The notes under the pieces were generated by a model. It saw nothing but the letters and a program-made list of their open reading frames with translations. It was not told the DNA's origin and ran no database searches. This document shows positions 17,735 to 28,173 of a DNA stretch of 64,000 nt, piece after piece. A program made the translations under genes and the position numbers. The stretch lies in contig DATGJP010000047.1 of NCBI GenBank assembly GCA_035295125.1, positions 62,001 to 126,000 of the forward strand, in the 5' to 3' direction. The first letter of the stretch is position 1, and every line of letters begins with the position of its first letter. This DNA is from JAICMB01 sp035295125 (GTDB lineage: Bacteria; Acidobacteriota; Terriglobia; Bryobacterales; Bryobacteraceae).

Positions 17735-20700
17735 TTAAGGCTGCTTGGGTTTCGGCAAGTCCTCCATGTGGAACTTGATGTTCGTGACCTCAGCGTCTCC
17801 GATCTCGCCGGAAGCTCCTTGCGGATCAATCCCTTTCATGGACAATGTCCCTTTCATTTGATGCGTAACGACACGTGCGGCGCTCAGGGAGTAGGCGCCA
17901 AAGGTCAGTTGCTCGATACCGAGTTCCAGATGGGTGTAAAAGAGGAAATGACGAAGGTCGTCGACTAATCGTTCGAGCTTGACGTCGATCATGGCGCCGG
18001 GCTTTGGGTCGGCTGACAATTCGGAAAGGGTGAGGCTTCCGCCGGCGAACGGGATCTTGGCCCCTTTTGGCATCGTGAGGTGAACGGTGAGGTCAACCAG
18101 CCTTGTCCGATCCTCATGGGGCTTCAATTCTTCTTTGGTTGCATCCGCCGGATCCACATCGCGAGTTTCAAGAAGCCGCAGCAGCTTTGCTTCCTGGTTC
18201 TCACGTAGACGATCAATCTCCTCCCGATCGTTGAGGTCGCCCCTCTTCAAATCCTGAACGATACCTCCCCCGACGATCGCGTAGATCTCTAACTGGGGCT
18301 GGGTTTTCATCTTCGAGATGATCTCGTTATGAAGCCCGAGGTAGATATTTCCGCTCTGCCTGTGTATCCAGCCATTCTTGATTTCGAAGACGATTTCGGG
18401 CTCGGCAACGCTCTTCTTGACTTTGCCCCTGATATAGCCGCTTAGCTGATCCAGAATTGCCCGCTTTGCAGCGCTTGACCCCTGGTCCGGTGTGGCTGTG
18501 CCCTTTTCTTCGGGTTGCGTTGGCCTCCATTGGAACTTTGCATTACGCAGAGTTGCGTTCGGAATGAACCAATCCCCGGACTGGGGAATTTCCCTTTCAT
18601 CCGGCAATTTCAGCTCTTCAACCTCCAAGTGGAACCCCTGCGAATCAAATACCAGGTGCTTCCCGGCGATACTCTTCACACGCAGTCGCCCTTCTCTGGA
18701 CTTTTTGAATCCTTCAATGGTAATGCCGCCCTGAACATTGATGGCGGCCTGTCCCGGTCCCACGGGTAGTCCAAGGTTAGCGTCGGCCTGCAGGGTTTCC
18801 AGATCGATATCGTTGGTTCCGTCGTTGAAGAATTCCGCGGTGAATTTCGAGGCGGTAAAGGATACGCTCGCTCGCTCGATGAGATTTGCGACCTCTACCG
18901 TCAGAGGGTCGGTGTCCGCCTTCTCCGCTTTTATGATTCCTTCCGCGTGCCAGGACTTGTCGGCCCCGGGAGCCAGGGTGAACTCTCCCCCTATTGCGGA
19001 GGGCTTCACTTCTACGTTGTAAATGGTCGCAGCTTTATCCGGAGTTGCCCGAATGGTTACCTTCCTTTGGGGAAATTGAAGCTCGAAGCCGCGGGCACTG
19101 ATGGAGTCGATACGGAAGCTGTCGACGGTGACCTTTTCGATAGCCGATTCGCCCGGCTTCGCATCTCGCCGGAAATGAACCGTAACATCCGGGTCGATGT
19201 CCGATACCCGGATTCCCCCGGCGCCTTCGGGAATCCTGGCGACCATCGCGGGGCTTGTAATCGACAGGCTAGATACACGGATCTGATCGATGTGGAGCGG
19301 CAGGCTGAGGGTCTTGTCCGCGGCGTCGAACGTGGGCAATGTCGACTTGAGATGAAGGTTGATGGCAAAACTGTCGCCAGTAGCTGCCGTGTATGAGCCT
19401 TTGATGTATGAGTCGAGGTCGACCAACGAGGCAATCACTTTGCCGCCCGCGTCAAACTTTACGTTCAGGCCAATGCCTGTCAAGGCGACCGACCCGGCTA
19501 CCTTGGCCAGTTCCTTACCCAGATCATCGCGGATAGCAACGTTAGCGCCGGCGTTCAGCGCGAGCCGTGTGACGTCGAGGCTGCCCGCCGTAATTCCCAG
19601 GTGTGGCGCCCACTGAAGCCCGTTGAGATCAATGTCGACGAGTTCCACCAGGTGCTTGCCGCCGGCCGCCGTGAGTTCGGCCTTGTAAGTTTCGTCTTCA
19701 TACGAGAGATCTTCCGCGGTGATTTTCGGAATGTGAAGCTTATTGATGTGGAACTTCGTAACGTGGAACGGGTCGAGTGCGAAGCCGAAACTTCCGCCAA
19801 TTGTTGCACCCTTCAAAATGACGGGACCGTTCGATTTGATCTTTTTAAAACCAGCGCGCAGGTCGAGTTTTTCGACGCTGATGTCGCCCATTTTGAAGGC
19901 CAGCACGATCCGGTTCTTCTCCTGGATGATGCTGCCGTGGATGTTTTTGGCAGTGAGCCGAACATGGACCCCGGGCATGGCGACATCGAGCCCACCAAGC
20001 CCCAGATCGCCGACTTTGATCAGGTTCTTGTTCTTATCAATTGCCGAGACCTTGATGCCTTTGCCGTAGATTGTTCCCCGCGCGAAGATGTTGCCGATGC
20101 CGGCTCGCAGCCGAAGATTGAAGGCATCGATACGCGCCTGTCCCCTGAGCTTGCCGTCCGTATCCGTTTGCGACTCGAGGGAGAAACCATGTTCCAGGTC
20201 CAGGATGTATCTGCTTGCGTCAACGCCAACCAGGGCCCCGGATTCGACCTCGACCTCAATGTCGTCCTGACGAAATCCGACATGTCCTGCTTGTATGCGC
20301 CCCACGTGGAACCAGTTGATTTCGATCTTTTGGGGACGCCACGTTTGATCGACGAAGAACACCCTGACATCGACTACCAGGTCGTTTATGGAAGTTGCGC
20401 CTTTCGACCAGACCAGCCCGGAGTCGGTCTGGATTCGAAGGCCATTGGCAGCGAGGGACTTGAAAACAAGGTTCGAGGTGAGAAGGTTGCCTTCGCGGCT
20501 GGCCGAACCGATGATTGGTCCTAAAGAGGCAATGGTCTTCCATTCGCCGCCGGGACCTTCGGCGCCCTCCAGCGTCGCGCCGGAGATCAATTGCCCGCTT
20601 TCGTCCTGGCTGGAAACGGAGAACGATTTTTTGGGTTCCATCGTGCCGAGCAGGACATTTCCCGAAGCGGTGAAGCGAATGTTCACGCCATTCACAGTGA

Positions 20701-23700
20701 GCCTGTTGGCTTTCAGATCCTTCTCCCAAACCTGCATACGGCTCACGGCGTTGCCGAGCGTCGCGCGCGCCGCAGCCTCTTCGGGAGTGTTCGCAAACCG
20801 CACCAGCAGTTCCCGTGCGTTTTCGATCGCTTGCTTAAGGTTTTGATAAATCGTCCGGGCGCCGCGGATCTGCTCAAGCGCGCGCTTCTCATTCGCGGTA
20901 AGATCGCGCGTCTTGCGAATCTCTTCGAGTGCTTCTTCCTTCTGTCCCATGAAGGCCATAACAGCGTCGAGATTGATTCCTTCGACAGTGATCTTTTCGG
21001 AGGCGATTGAGATGGTGGTCTCGTTCTTGCTCAGATCCAGCGCGATTGCACCCCGATCAACTGCGACGTGGCCTACTGAATACTCGCCAAACTGGGCACC
21101 CTGCAGCGTCAGTTCCTCGGCCTGGATGCCGAGATGCTGCAGATCTACAGTCGCTACTCCAGATGGGCTTAGCGCACGTCCTGCCGTGATCTTGACGTCC
21201 TTCCGCGCAGCGACGTAGTCTACACCAAAGCCTTTCGTTTTAACCCCGGTGGCGGAGAACGCGTCAGCGGTTAGCGTAAGTTGCGGCGACCGCGGCCCCA
21301 GGTCCAACTTTCCCCCTGTGATGGTGAGGGCCTCGAGGCGCAGTGCGTCTCGTTCAGGGTCGCGGAACCGGTTCCGAATTTCGAGGAGTCTGGAACGGCC
21401 TCCCGCGTCGAGATAGGTCAAGCCAATCGCCGCGAGCCGATCGTATTCCTGAACAAAGGGCAGGTCGGCGACAATCTGGTCCCGTAAGCGGAGCAAGGTA
21501 GACGAGCCTGGATAGTTAATCAGCTCCTTTTGCACGCTTTGGAGTTGCTCTCGAAGTTCTTTCTCCGTGGGTACCGCGGCATGGATCTGGAGGTTGGAGA
21601 GTTCGCCAGCGCTGAAATAGAGCTGAAACGACGCATTACCGTAGTCAAGCTCTCGCAGCAGGCCGGCTCGTTCTCCTTGGAGCATACGGGCTGTCGTGCG
21701 CAGCTTCTCTTTGTCGGTGATGAGCGCCAGAAGACTTGTCGGAGAACTACCTTGGCCGTGGATGTGAGACAAACTGAAATGATCGAGGTCGATGTTACCG
21801 CGCATGCCGCTGACCGAAATCGACCCGACATCCATAACGACACCGCCGCGTTGAGAATCCTTCAAAGCTTCTACGATGGCGGCACGTTGACTCAATAGCC
21901 GCGCAATCGTGATTTCCTGCGATATCGGATTAGCCGCCGTCTTCTCGCGCTCTTGTTCGGCCTTGATACGGTCGTCGATGTACTTGAGCGACCGCTGGAG
22001 CGCCGTAACGTAAGCGTCGGGCGCCTCCCCGCCCCCGAGCTGGAAGTCTCGAATGTCGATCTCACGAATGTGCTGGCCGCCTGAGGTGGTCAGGCCTCGA
22101 ATCTTCAATGAGCCGAATCGGACGTCCATCCGAATCGGCTTCTGTGGCTTGGAAAAGGCCTTCGACATTTCCACGAACGGCGTCTTCGTGATCTGGTCGC
22201 TCAGGACGCCGGCTGTAGCATCGAAAATCGGAAGCGCAATAGAAGACGTGGCACGAGCGTTATCCTCGCCGAGCTCAATTCCAAGCGCCTCGATTTCGAT
22301 CGAATTGATCGCCAGCATCGACTCGGGAGTAATCCAAACGATATCGTTCAGAACCGCCGAGCCGACTGTGGCGAACATCGCAGCCTTCCTCGGAGTCTTT
22401 GCGGTGGCGTAGTTGAGGTGTACTTCGACGTTATGCAGCGTGCAACGGCCCGCCTGCACCTTGCTATCGCCTATAGGAACGTTGAGTGAACTCAGTTCGA
22501 GATGCCTGGCGGAGAGATTTAGCACCCCGCTAATCGTGTCGAGGGAGATATCAGCGAGGTTAATGCCGCTGGACTTCGGATGTCCACGGAGGAATTCGAC
22601 GCCCGCCAGGGTTCCATCGATTGCGTCCTGTACCGTCGAGAGGTCGACATTCCGGAGGACGATCACGGGACCGGAAACGGCCTGCAACGTACCCGGTTCG
22701 CCCTGGGAAAGAAGGCTGAAGATCGCTTCCACTTTGCCCTTGCTTCCGGGGCCGCGCTTGTTCTCCGCCTCCGTCGCCGGGCGCAAATCGTACTTTTCGA
22801 CGAGCGACTCCACGTCGCGAGGCAGTTTTATTTTCTGGCTCTCGAGCCTGCTTTCGACCTTGCGGAGTTGCTGGCGCACGAAATCCCGTTCGCCGGCGGC
22901 AAGCGCCATGCGCAGAACTCCATCTAACTCAGCAGCACGCCCAACAGTCCAGAGTTCCTCGTCCGAGAGTTGGCTGAGAAGCGCTGCGCGGTCGCGATTG
23001 CCCTCACCGCCGGCGTAAGAATTAAAGGTCGCTGAGCGCCGCACGGCTTCCGGCAGATGGCTGCGAAGTTCGCCGGCAGGTCCGCCATCCTCGGCACGCA
23101 GGAAGGAGTCGCGCGCCTCTTTCGGTAACGCTTCGACGAGAAGCATTGCACGGTAAGCGTCTTCCTCACTGATCACGCCGGTGAGCAGATGCTCGGCTTT
23201 GAGAGAGTTCTTGTACGGGGGCCGGGCCGCAAGCGCGGCGGCTAGCACACGACGGACGGGCACGGTCGCAGTGGAGGACTCGTTGACCGTCGACTTCGTT
23301 AGTAGAGACAGCGGTACGTGGTCGATCAGCTTGTCAAGACGTTCCGTGTCGTCCAAGCGAACTGCCAGAGCTCGCAGTTGGGCGGGCCTGTCGACGTATT
23401 GACCGAGAATGTCGACGGCCTTTGCTGCATCATCGCCTGAGACCCATCCACGGAGGAGCTTTTCCAATTTCGCGAGAGTATCCGCTAGTGTCGGGTCTTC
23501 GATGAACAGCTCAGTCACATCGTCGCGAGTGTCAGGCTCCTGCTTTCGCCGCGCGTCGGCTTCATTCCACTTAACCTCGCGCTGGCTCAAAGCCTCAAGC
23601 GTATTGCCGATTTGCGATTGCCGAAGCGCGGCACGATCCGCATTCGGAAGGCTCTGGAGTACATGGAGTAAAGCCGCCTGATCGTCATCTTCAAGGTTTT

Positions 23701-24598
23701 CCAAATTGAGCGCCAAGATGAGCTTTGGGCCGCCACTTTTCAGGATTTCTTTCGATTCCAGGGCTGCATAGCAGGCCAGGATTTGGTGCCTGAATCGTGC
23801 ATAATGCATCGGCTTCAGGTGATCGATCAGGCGGAGACGATATTTAGAGTCGAGTCTTCGAATCAAGTCGCTCGCGCTGATGAACGAAAGATCCTGGAGG
23901 ATAATCAGCGCGTCGCTGACATCGCGTTCGGAGATTGACCAGTCGAAAATCCGATAACTCAGGAGATCCTGGATGCGGTTAAACTCGGCATTGTGCGGAT
24001 CCCTCACCGGGCTATCGGATGGGTTTGGGTCTTTGGCCGCAACGATCCTCGAAGGCGTAACGCTCCTGGAGGGCTCCGATAGCGCACCGTTGTTGGCGAA
24101 ATCCCGCGCAAGACGCTCGGCTTCGCTTTCGGCAAGGCGGTCACTATCACCGCCTGGAGTGCGCTTTCGTTGCCCGATATGTATGAGCTCGTGCGCGAGC
24201 AGATAGCGCCCCGACGCGTGATCGGGTCGATATCGCGTGGGATTAATCCAAACCGTGTGGTCGTGTGCGAGGGCTTCGGCGCCGTGCGCGCTGGTGAGGA
24301 TGGAGGCCTCGGAGTTCACCAGAATGCGGATTGGCAGGTCGAGTCTGACCTGGCGTGCCAATCGAGCAGCGAGGGCGGCGGTGATGCGGCGGCGCCCGGC
24401 ATCATCGTCGATTACGGTTAAAGGGCCGCCGGAGGCCATGAGGCGCTGCATCGCGCGGTTGCCGGCCTGTTGCTGGAACTGTATCGGCGATTGCGGCTTT
24501 ACATCTGAGGTTGGCGCGGCGGAAGATGATCGAGCGCACTCCTGAACCTTCGCGGGCGGTGTGGGTTCGGAATCGTGCCGCTTCGTCGGACCGTTCAT
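17735..24598 (-). CDS. Giant DUF4157-type eCIS-linked protein (2287 aa), candidate payload or tip protein
   Basis: The N-terminus has a disordered lead, then QQQAGNRAMQRL (residues 42-53), typical of DUF4157 proteins. Next comes a domain with HELIHIGQR (H136-E-L-I-H140) and ESEAERLA about 17 residues later, a plausible zinc-metallopeptidase site. DUF4157 is a known marker of eCIS-associated toxins. Residues ~170-600 are helical. The remaining ~1600 are a very long beta-rich series of short strands (LDVTRLALNAGANV, VTKFHINKLHIPKITAEDL) resembling AsmA/TamB or other long-groove proteins, interrupted by two coiled-coil stretches (DDRIKAEQEREKTA and EEALEEIRKTRDLTANEK). No signal peptide. Its start overlaps the ATPase stop by four bases (ATGA), so it is translationally coupled. 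Last gene of the operon. Confidence 0.75.
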   Translation of the reverse strand: MNGPTKRHDSEPTPPAKVQECARSSSAAPTSDVKPQSPIQFQQQAGNRAMQRLMASGGPLTVIDDDAGRRRITAALAARLARQVRLDLPIRILVNSEASILTSAHGAEALAHDHTVWINPTRYRPDHASGRYLLAHELIHIGQRKRTPGGDSDRLAESEAERLARDFANNGALSEPSRSVTPSRIVAAKDPNPSDSPVRDPHNAEFNRIQDLLSYRIFDWSISERDVSDALIILQDLSFISASDLIRRLDSKYRLRLIDHLKPMHYARFRHQILACYAALESKEILKSGGPKLILALNLENLEDDDQAALLHVLQSLPNADRAALRQSQIGNTLEALSQREVKWNEADARRKQEPDTRDDVTELFIEDPTLADTLAKLEKLLRGWVSGDDAAKAVDILGQYVDRPAQLRALAVRLDDTERLDKLIDHVPLSLLTKSTVNESSTATVPVRRVLAAALAARPPYKNSLKAEHLLTGVISEEDAYRAMLLVEALPKEARDSFLRAEDGGPAGELRSHLPEAVRRSATFNSYAGGEGNRDRAALLSQLSDEELWTVGRAAELDGVLRMALAAGERDFVRQQLRKVESRLESQKIKLPRDVESLVEKYDLRPATEAENKRGPGSKGKVEAIFSLLSQGEPGTLQAVSGPVIVLRNVDLSTVQDAIDGTLAGVEFLRGHPKSSGINLADISLDTISGVLNLSARHLELSSLNVPIGDSKVQAGRCTLHNVEVHLNYATAKTPRKAAMFATVGSAVLNDIVWITPESMLAINSIEIEALGIELGEDNARATSSIALPIFDATAGVLSDQITKTPFVEMSKAFSKPQKPIRMDVRFGSLKIRGLTTSGGQHIREIDIRDFQLGGGEAPDAYVTALQRSLKYIDDRIKAEQEREKTAANPISQEITIARLLSQRAAIVEALKDSQRGGVVMDVGSISVSGMRGNIDLDHFSLSHIHGQGSSPTSLLALITDKEKLRTTARMLQGERAGLLRELDYGNASFQLYFSAGELSNLQIHAAVPTEKELREQLQSVQKELINYPGSSTLLRLRDQIVADLPFVQEYDRLAAIGLTYLDAGGRSRLLEIRNRFRDPERDALRLEALTITGGKLDLGPRSPQLTLTADAFSATGVKTKGFGVDYVAARKDVKITAGRALSPSGVATVDLQHLGIQAEELTLQGAQFGEYSVGHVAVDRGAIALDLSKNETTISIASEKITVEGINLDAVMAFMGQKEEALEEIRKTRDLTANEKRALEQIRGARTIYQNLKQAIENARELLVRFANTPEEAAARATLGNAVSRMQVWEKDLKANRLTVNGVNIRFTASGNVLLGTMEPKKSFSVSSQDESGQLISGATLEGAEGPGGEWKTIASLGPIIGSASREGNLLTSNLVFKSLAANGLRIQTDSGLVWSKGATSINDLVVDVRVFFVDQTWRPQKIEINWFHVGRIQAGHVGFRQDDIEVEVESGALVGVDASRYILDLEHGFSLESQTDTDGKLRGQARIDAFNLRLRAGIGNIFARGTIYGKGIKVSAIDKNKNLIKVGDLGLGGLDVAMPGVHVRLTAKNIHGSIIQEKNRIVLAFKMGDISVEKLDLRAGFKKIKSNGPVILKGATIGGSFGFALDPFHVTKFHINKLHIPKITAEDLSYEDETYKAELTAAGGKHLVELVDIDLNGLQWAPHLGITAGSLDVTRLALNAGANVAIRDDLGKELAKVAGSVALTGIGLNVKFDAGGKVIASLVDLDSYIKGSYTAATGDSFAINLHLKSTLPTFDAADKTLSLPLHIDQIRVSSLSITSPAMVARIPEGAGGIRVSDIDPDVTVHFRRDAKPGESAIEKVTVDSFRIDSISARGFELQFPQRKVTIRATPDKAATIYNVEVKPSAIGGEFTLAPGADKSWHAEGIIKAEKADTDPLTVEVANLIERASVSFTASKFTAEFFNDGTNDIDLETLQADANLGLPVGPGQAAINVQGGITIEGFKKSREGRLRVKSIAGKHLVFDSQGFHLEVEELKLPDEREIPQSGDWFIPNATLRNAKFQWRPTQPEEKGTATPDQGSSAAKRAILDQLSGYIRGKVKKSVAEPEIVFEIKNGWIHRQSGNIYLGLHNEIISKMKTQPQLEIYAIVGGGIVQDLKRGDLNDREEIDRLRENQEAKLLRLLETRDVDPADATKEELKPHEDRTRLVDLTVHLTMPKGAKIPFAGGSLTLSELSADPKPGAMIDVKLERLVDDLRHFLFYTHLELGIEQLTFGAYSLSAARVVTHQMKGTLSMKGIDPQGASGEIGDAEVTNIKFHMEDLPKPKQP

Positions 24599-26727
24599 CG
24601 GTGCTGCCGAATCAGTTCGTAATATTCGCGGAACTCGGCGCGGGAAGGGAGCTTGCCGATCTTCTGCAGTTCGCGTTCGACGCCGAAGATGACGTGTTCC
24701 ATGCGAATCGGGCTGTTCTCGTCGGCCGCGAAAAACGCCGCCGCGAGGGCAATGTTGCGAATGTTGCCGCCGGCCAGTTCGAACTGGCGCGCCAGAAAGG
24801 CAACGTCCACGCCGGGATCGAGCGGCGCCAGGGAGGGAAACAGGCTGCGCCAGATCCGTTCGCGGTATGCGGGTTCTGGAAATGGAAACTCCACCGCGTG
24901 CCGCATGCGTCGCGCGAAGGCCTCGTCAATGTTCTGGCTCAGGTTGGTGGAGAGGATGACAACCCCCTCATATTCCTCAACGCGCTGCAGCAGGTAGGCA
25001 ATCTCGATATTCGCGTAGCGGTCGTGCGCATCCTTCACTTCGGAGCGCTTGCCGAAGAGGGCATCAGCCTCGTCGAACAGAATGATCGCGTTTGAGGTTT
25101 GCGCTCCATGGAAGATCTCGGCCAGGTTCTTCTCCGTTTCGCCAATGTATTTCGAGACCACGGTGGCGAGGTCGATCTTGTATAGATCCAAGCCAAGTTC
25201 GCGGGCGATGATGGATGCCGCCATTGTCTTTCCGGTGCCGCTTTGGCCCGACAACAGAACGTTGACGCCTCTGCCCAGGGTAAGTTTGTGCTCGAAGCCC
25301 CAGCGCGAGTAGACGAGCTCTCGATGGCGTATGGAACGTTCGATTTCGTGGAGCTGCGCCAGGGTTCTTGGGGGAAGAATGAGGTCGTCCCAGGTCTGCG
25401 TGCATTCCACCTTGCGCGCCAGGCGCCGCAGGGTCTGGCTGGACTGCGCGCGGGCCGCTTCGTGGAGCAACCCGTTGGTGATTTTGGGCTCTCCTTCAGC
25501 GTGCAAGAGAGCGGCGTGGCCTGCGTCATCCACCGCACGGCGGATCTCGGCGGCGCCAAGCGCGAATTTGCCGGCAAGGGCAGCAGGATCGGTGTCGCCG
25601 TTTACGCCCGCGGCTGCGAGATGGTCCTGCCACAGCTTGCGCCGATCGCCGAGCACCGGCCTTGCGAACGGAAAGCGTATTATCCGCGATTCGCGGGGAA
25701 GTTCGGGCTGCCATGGAACCGCACTGGCCAGGAATATCGGGCGATTGCAGGCTGCGAGTTCGCGGATGAGCTGATTCAGGCGATCGCGTCCGGCGGGTCC
25801 GGATTCCAGCAGCGCGTCGCAATGATCGAAATATATGGCGGCATTGCCGAGGATGGCCTCAAGGCGCAGGTATGCCGCTATGGGCACGTCGGTCGCGGGG
25901 AGACGCCGCAGATCGACCACCATTAACGACAGATTCTGTTGTCTGCAGATTGCCTCCGCCGCGGATTGTTTTCCCGAGCCGGGTGGGCCTTCGAACCAGT
26001 AGAGTACACGTTCAAGCTGCAGTGATCGCTTCAAGCGTGTCGCCGCAGCTTCGGAAATGCACAGATCCGACCATTCGAGCGTGGGTTCGATTCGTTCTGT
26101 GAATGTGCTCAGCCGCCAATCGAGCGAATTCCGGCCCAGCAGGAAGGCTGCGGCGCGAGGATCGAGCCGCACGTACCGCGAAAGCAGCGGGCCGTCTCGA
26201 TTTTGGGCATCGGGCACCACGGACAGGATCTGATTGCGGAGCAGCGTGCCGGTGGGTTCGAAGATTCCCCGGATTGCGACGCGTTCTTCGAGGGAGCCCT
26301 GCAGCAACTTGAGCGCGAGGTCGACCGTTGGGTTCTTTTTCGTTACGTCATTTTGGGCGTAAGCATAGAGGATTTCATAGCGGGAATCGAGTTCAGGCGC
26401 CAGTGCAATGACGATCGCATCGCTCTCGAGTTGCGAGAGCTCGAAGCGCATCGCGAGTTCCAGAAGAGTCGAGTCATTAGCGCGAACACAGTTTTCATGG
26501 CGAAGCGCATCGATTTGGGCGGAAAGCTCCTCGATTTCGGGAGTGTCGGCGGGCGGAGTGTCTTCGAGTAGGCCGTCGGCGACCGTATCGGGAACGTAAA
26601 GGCCCCGGAAATCGCTTTCCGTGAAGGCGGCCGCCGCGCGCAGGCGCAGGACGTGACGCAGCAACATACGGTCGAGCCGATGCAGTTCGGCGAGGATGTG
26701 CTGGGTCGAATTCGCAAAAGGCTCCAT
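24595..26727 (-). CDS. eCIS AAA+ ATPase (Afp15-like), two AAA modules
   Basis: 710 residues from ATG 26727, which has GAGGAA four bases upstream and lies one base after the preceding stop. The N-terminal ~200 residues are helical. The first AAA module has GPPGSGKQ (near residue 247), where the Ser/Thr after Lys is Gln, and IYFDHCDALL, so it is probably not catalytic. The second module is complete: GQSGTGKT (near 492), IILFDEADALFGKRSE (near 547), ILSTNLSQNIDEAFARRMR (sensor and arginine finger near 600). Afp15/PVC15 ATPases are needed for assembly of the particle or loading of payload. It is coupled by ATGA to the DUF4157 gene. Confidence 0.9.
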   Translation of the reverse strand: MEPFANSTQHILAELHRLDRMLLRHVLRLRAAAAFTESDFRGLYVPDTVADGLLEDTPPADTPEIEELSAQIDALRHENCVRANDSTLLELAMRFELSQLESDAIVIALAPELDSRYEILYAYAQNDVTKKNPTVDLALKLLQGSLEERVAIRGIFEPTGTLLRNQILSVVPDAQNRDGPLLSRYVRLDPRAAAFLLGRNSLDWRLSTFTERIEPTLEWSDLCISEAAATRLKRSLQLERVLYWFEGPPGSGKQSAAEAICRQQNLSLMVVDLRRLPATDVPIAAYLRLEAILGNAAIYFDHCDALLESGPAGRDRLNQLIRELAACNRPIFLASAVPWQPELPRESRIIRFPFARPVLGDRRKLWQDHLAAAGVNGDTDPAALAGKFALGAAEIRRAVDDAGHAALLHAEGEPKITNGLLHEAARAQSSQTLRRLARKVECTQTWDDLILPPRTLAQLHEIERSIRHRELVYSRWGFEHKLTLGRGVNVLLSGQSGTGKTMAASIIARELGLDLYKIDLATVVSKYIGETEKNLAEIFHGAQTSNAIILFDEADALFGKRSEVKDAHDRYANIEIAYLLQRVEEYEGVVILSTNLSQNIDEAFARRMRHAVEFPFPEPAYRERIWRSLFPSLAPLDPGVDVAFLARQFELAGGNIRNIALAAAFFAADENSPIRMEHVIFGVERELQKIGKLPSRAEFREYYELIRQHR

Positions 26728-26728
26728 G

Positions 26729-28165
26729 TTATTCCTCGGGCAACCAGAGGTGAATCGTTCGGCCGGGCAGCCACGGGACGGTATACGTTTGGCCATGCAC
26801 TCCTGCAAAACGCAGAATCACGCGCAGTGGCACTGGAGGAAGCTGCACGTCGATGCGGTCCTCGCGCAAAGAAACGCCGCTTTGTCCTGCGAAGAGATTG
26901 GCCCACAGGAATTCGGGGGCGCTGTGGCGAAACCCGATCAGGCGTGAGGTAAAGCTGTGAAGCACGAGTTGGGCCAAGGAGGTCAGATCTTCACGCATTG
27001 CCGCGAGATTGCCGATTTCCGCGAGGTCCGGTGCGCTGGAAAGACCGGCCGCCAGCAGGACCGCGTCATCGAGGAAGAATTCGGGATCGGAGGTATGGGT
27101 CAGAGATTCGGCTGCCAGCAAGAGACGCAAGGCCGGCGAGTCCAAGACTTCCGGGGGAGCCACTTCGAGCATCGCGGGCAGCAGAAGGAACACCGCACCG
27201 AATGACGTCAGCACAGTTTTCCGCGTCGTCGCCGCATTTGCGGGCGACAACTGAAGCTGGCGAATCGTGGCGGCAAGCCACTCGGCGTCGTGTACGGAGG
27301 CGTCGAGTAGAGCCATGATTGCGTCGATATCGTCTGTGAATCCGGTTTCACGCGCAACACCGAGAGCGATCGCGAGATGGCCGCCGGTGATGGAGGCGAG
27401 CAGGGGCTCCGGAGCGTTCTCGAGCAGCCGGATACAACGAAGGATCAGTTCGACCCGCGAGAATCCGATCCTGTAATGCAGTTCGACAGCGATGCGTAAG
27501 GCTTCATGGGGAGTTGGCTGGACCGCAACGGGCCTGCGCAACGTCACAACCATTTCAAGCTCTTCCCGGAGCGAGCCCTCAGCCGCGTCGGTTGGCAGCA
27601 CACGGCCGATTTGCCGTGCATCGTATTCCGAGATGACATGAAGCACCGAGTCCAGGCGTCCGATCTTCGCGACTCGCTGCAGGATGCCCGCCGCGTGCGC
27701 GGGATCGCGGAAAAGCGCTTCGCGAATCGCGGCTCCGGCAGGCAGGCTGCGCAAAGAATCGAACCTGCGGTATTGCCAGCAGCGCCACGCGGTCGCGGAC
27801 GCGACGTCGGCAATGAAGTGAGCATAATAATCGTCTTCATCGTCGAATCGAAGGACCGAATCGCCGTCCGGTCCGCGGGCGATGGTTCGAGCGAGCTTGG
27901 CCGCAATGTGTTGACCCCAGAATCTCGCCAGGTGGTCCGGAGCAGCAATGCCGGCATCGACGGCGAGATCCAGCTCGAGCCGCCGGATTAACCACACCGA
28001 GCGATCGCGCGGGTCGAGTATGCGATCGAAGACTGTCGCACATGCATCGCGCAACTGCGAGCGGGCCGTATCGTCAAGCCGTGATCGCACGTCGTCAGGC
28101 GCCGGATGGTCCGCTGGAACCAAATAGCGATTACGAAGGGCGGCGATATGAACGCGGTTGTTCAC
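26729..28165 (-). CDS. eCIS large protein in the Afp14 position (CIS tape-measure-like)
   Basis: 478 residues, mostly helical, no signal peptide. The N-terminal segment WLIRRLELDLAVDAGIAAP resembles the start of the CIS_TMP (contractile injection system tape-measure) family, where a conserved I-x-x-L-x-D-L-G motif occurs. A mid-protein segment TSFGAVFLLLPAMLEVAPP resembles the 'G-x-x-L-L-x-P-x-L' motif of the same family. The C-terminus has LWANLFAGQSGVSLREDRID and an alternating beta-like end (VILRFAGVHGQTYTVPWLPG). Its place directly before the ATPase gene matches the AFP order (afp14, afp15). The family assignment is from memory of short motifs and is moderate. Confidence 0.55.
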   Translation of the reverse strand: MNNRVHIAALRNRYLVPADHPAPDDVRSRLDDTARSQLRDACATVFDRILDPRDRSVWLIRRLELDLAVDAGIAAPDHLARFWGQHIAAKLARTIARGPDGDSVLRFDDEDDYYAHFIADVASATAWRCWQYRRFDSLRSLPAGAAIREALFRDPAHAAGILQRVAKIGRLDSVLHVISEYDARQIGRVLPTDAAEGSLREELEMVVTLRRPVAVQPTPHEALRIAVELHYRIGFSRVELILRCIRLLENAPEPLLASITGGHLAIALGVARETGFTDDIDAIMALLDASVHDAEWLAATIRQLQLSPANAATTRKTVLTSFGAVFLLLPAMLEVAPPEVLDSPALRLLLAAESLTHTSDPEFFLDDAVLLAAGLSSAPDLAEIGNLAAMREDLTSLAQLVLHSFTSRLIGFRHSAPEFLWANLFAGQSGVSLREDRIDVQLPPVPLRVILRFAGVHGQTYTVPWLPGRTIHLWLPEE

Positions 28166-28173
28166 AGGCGTGG

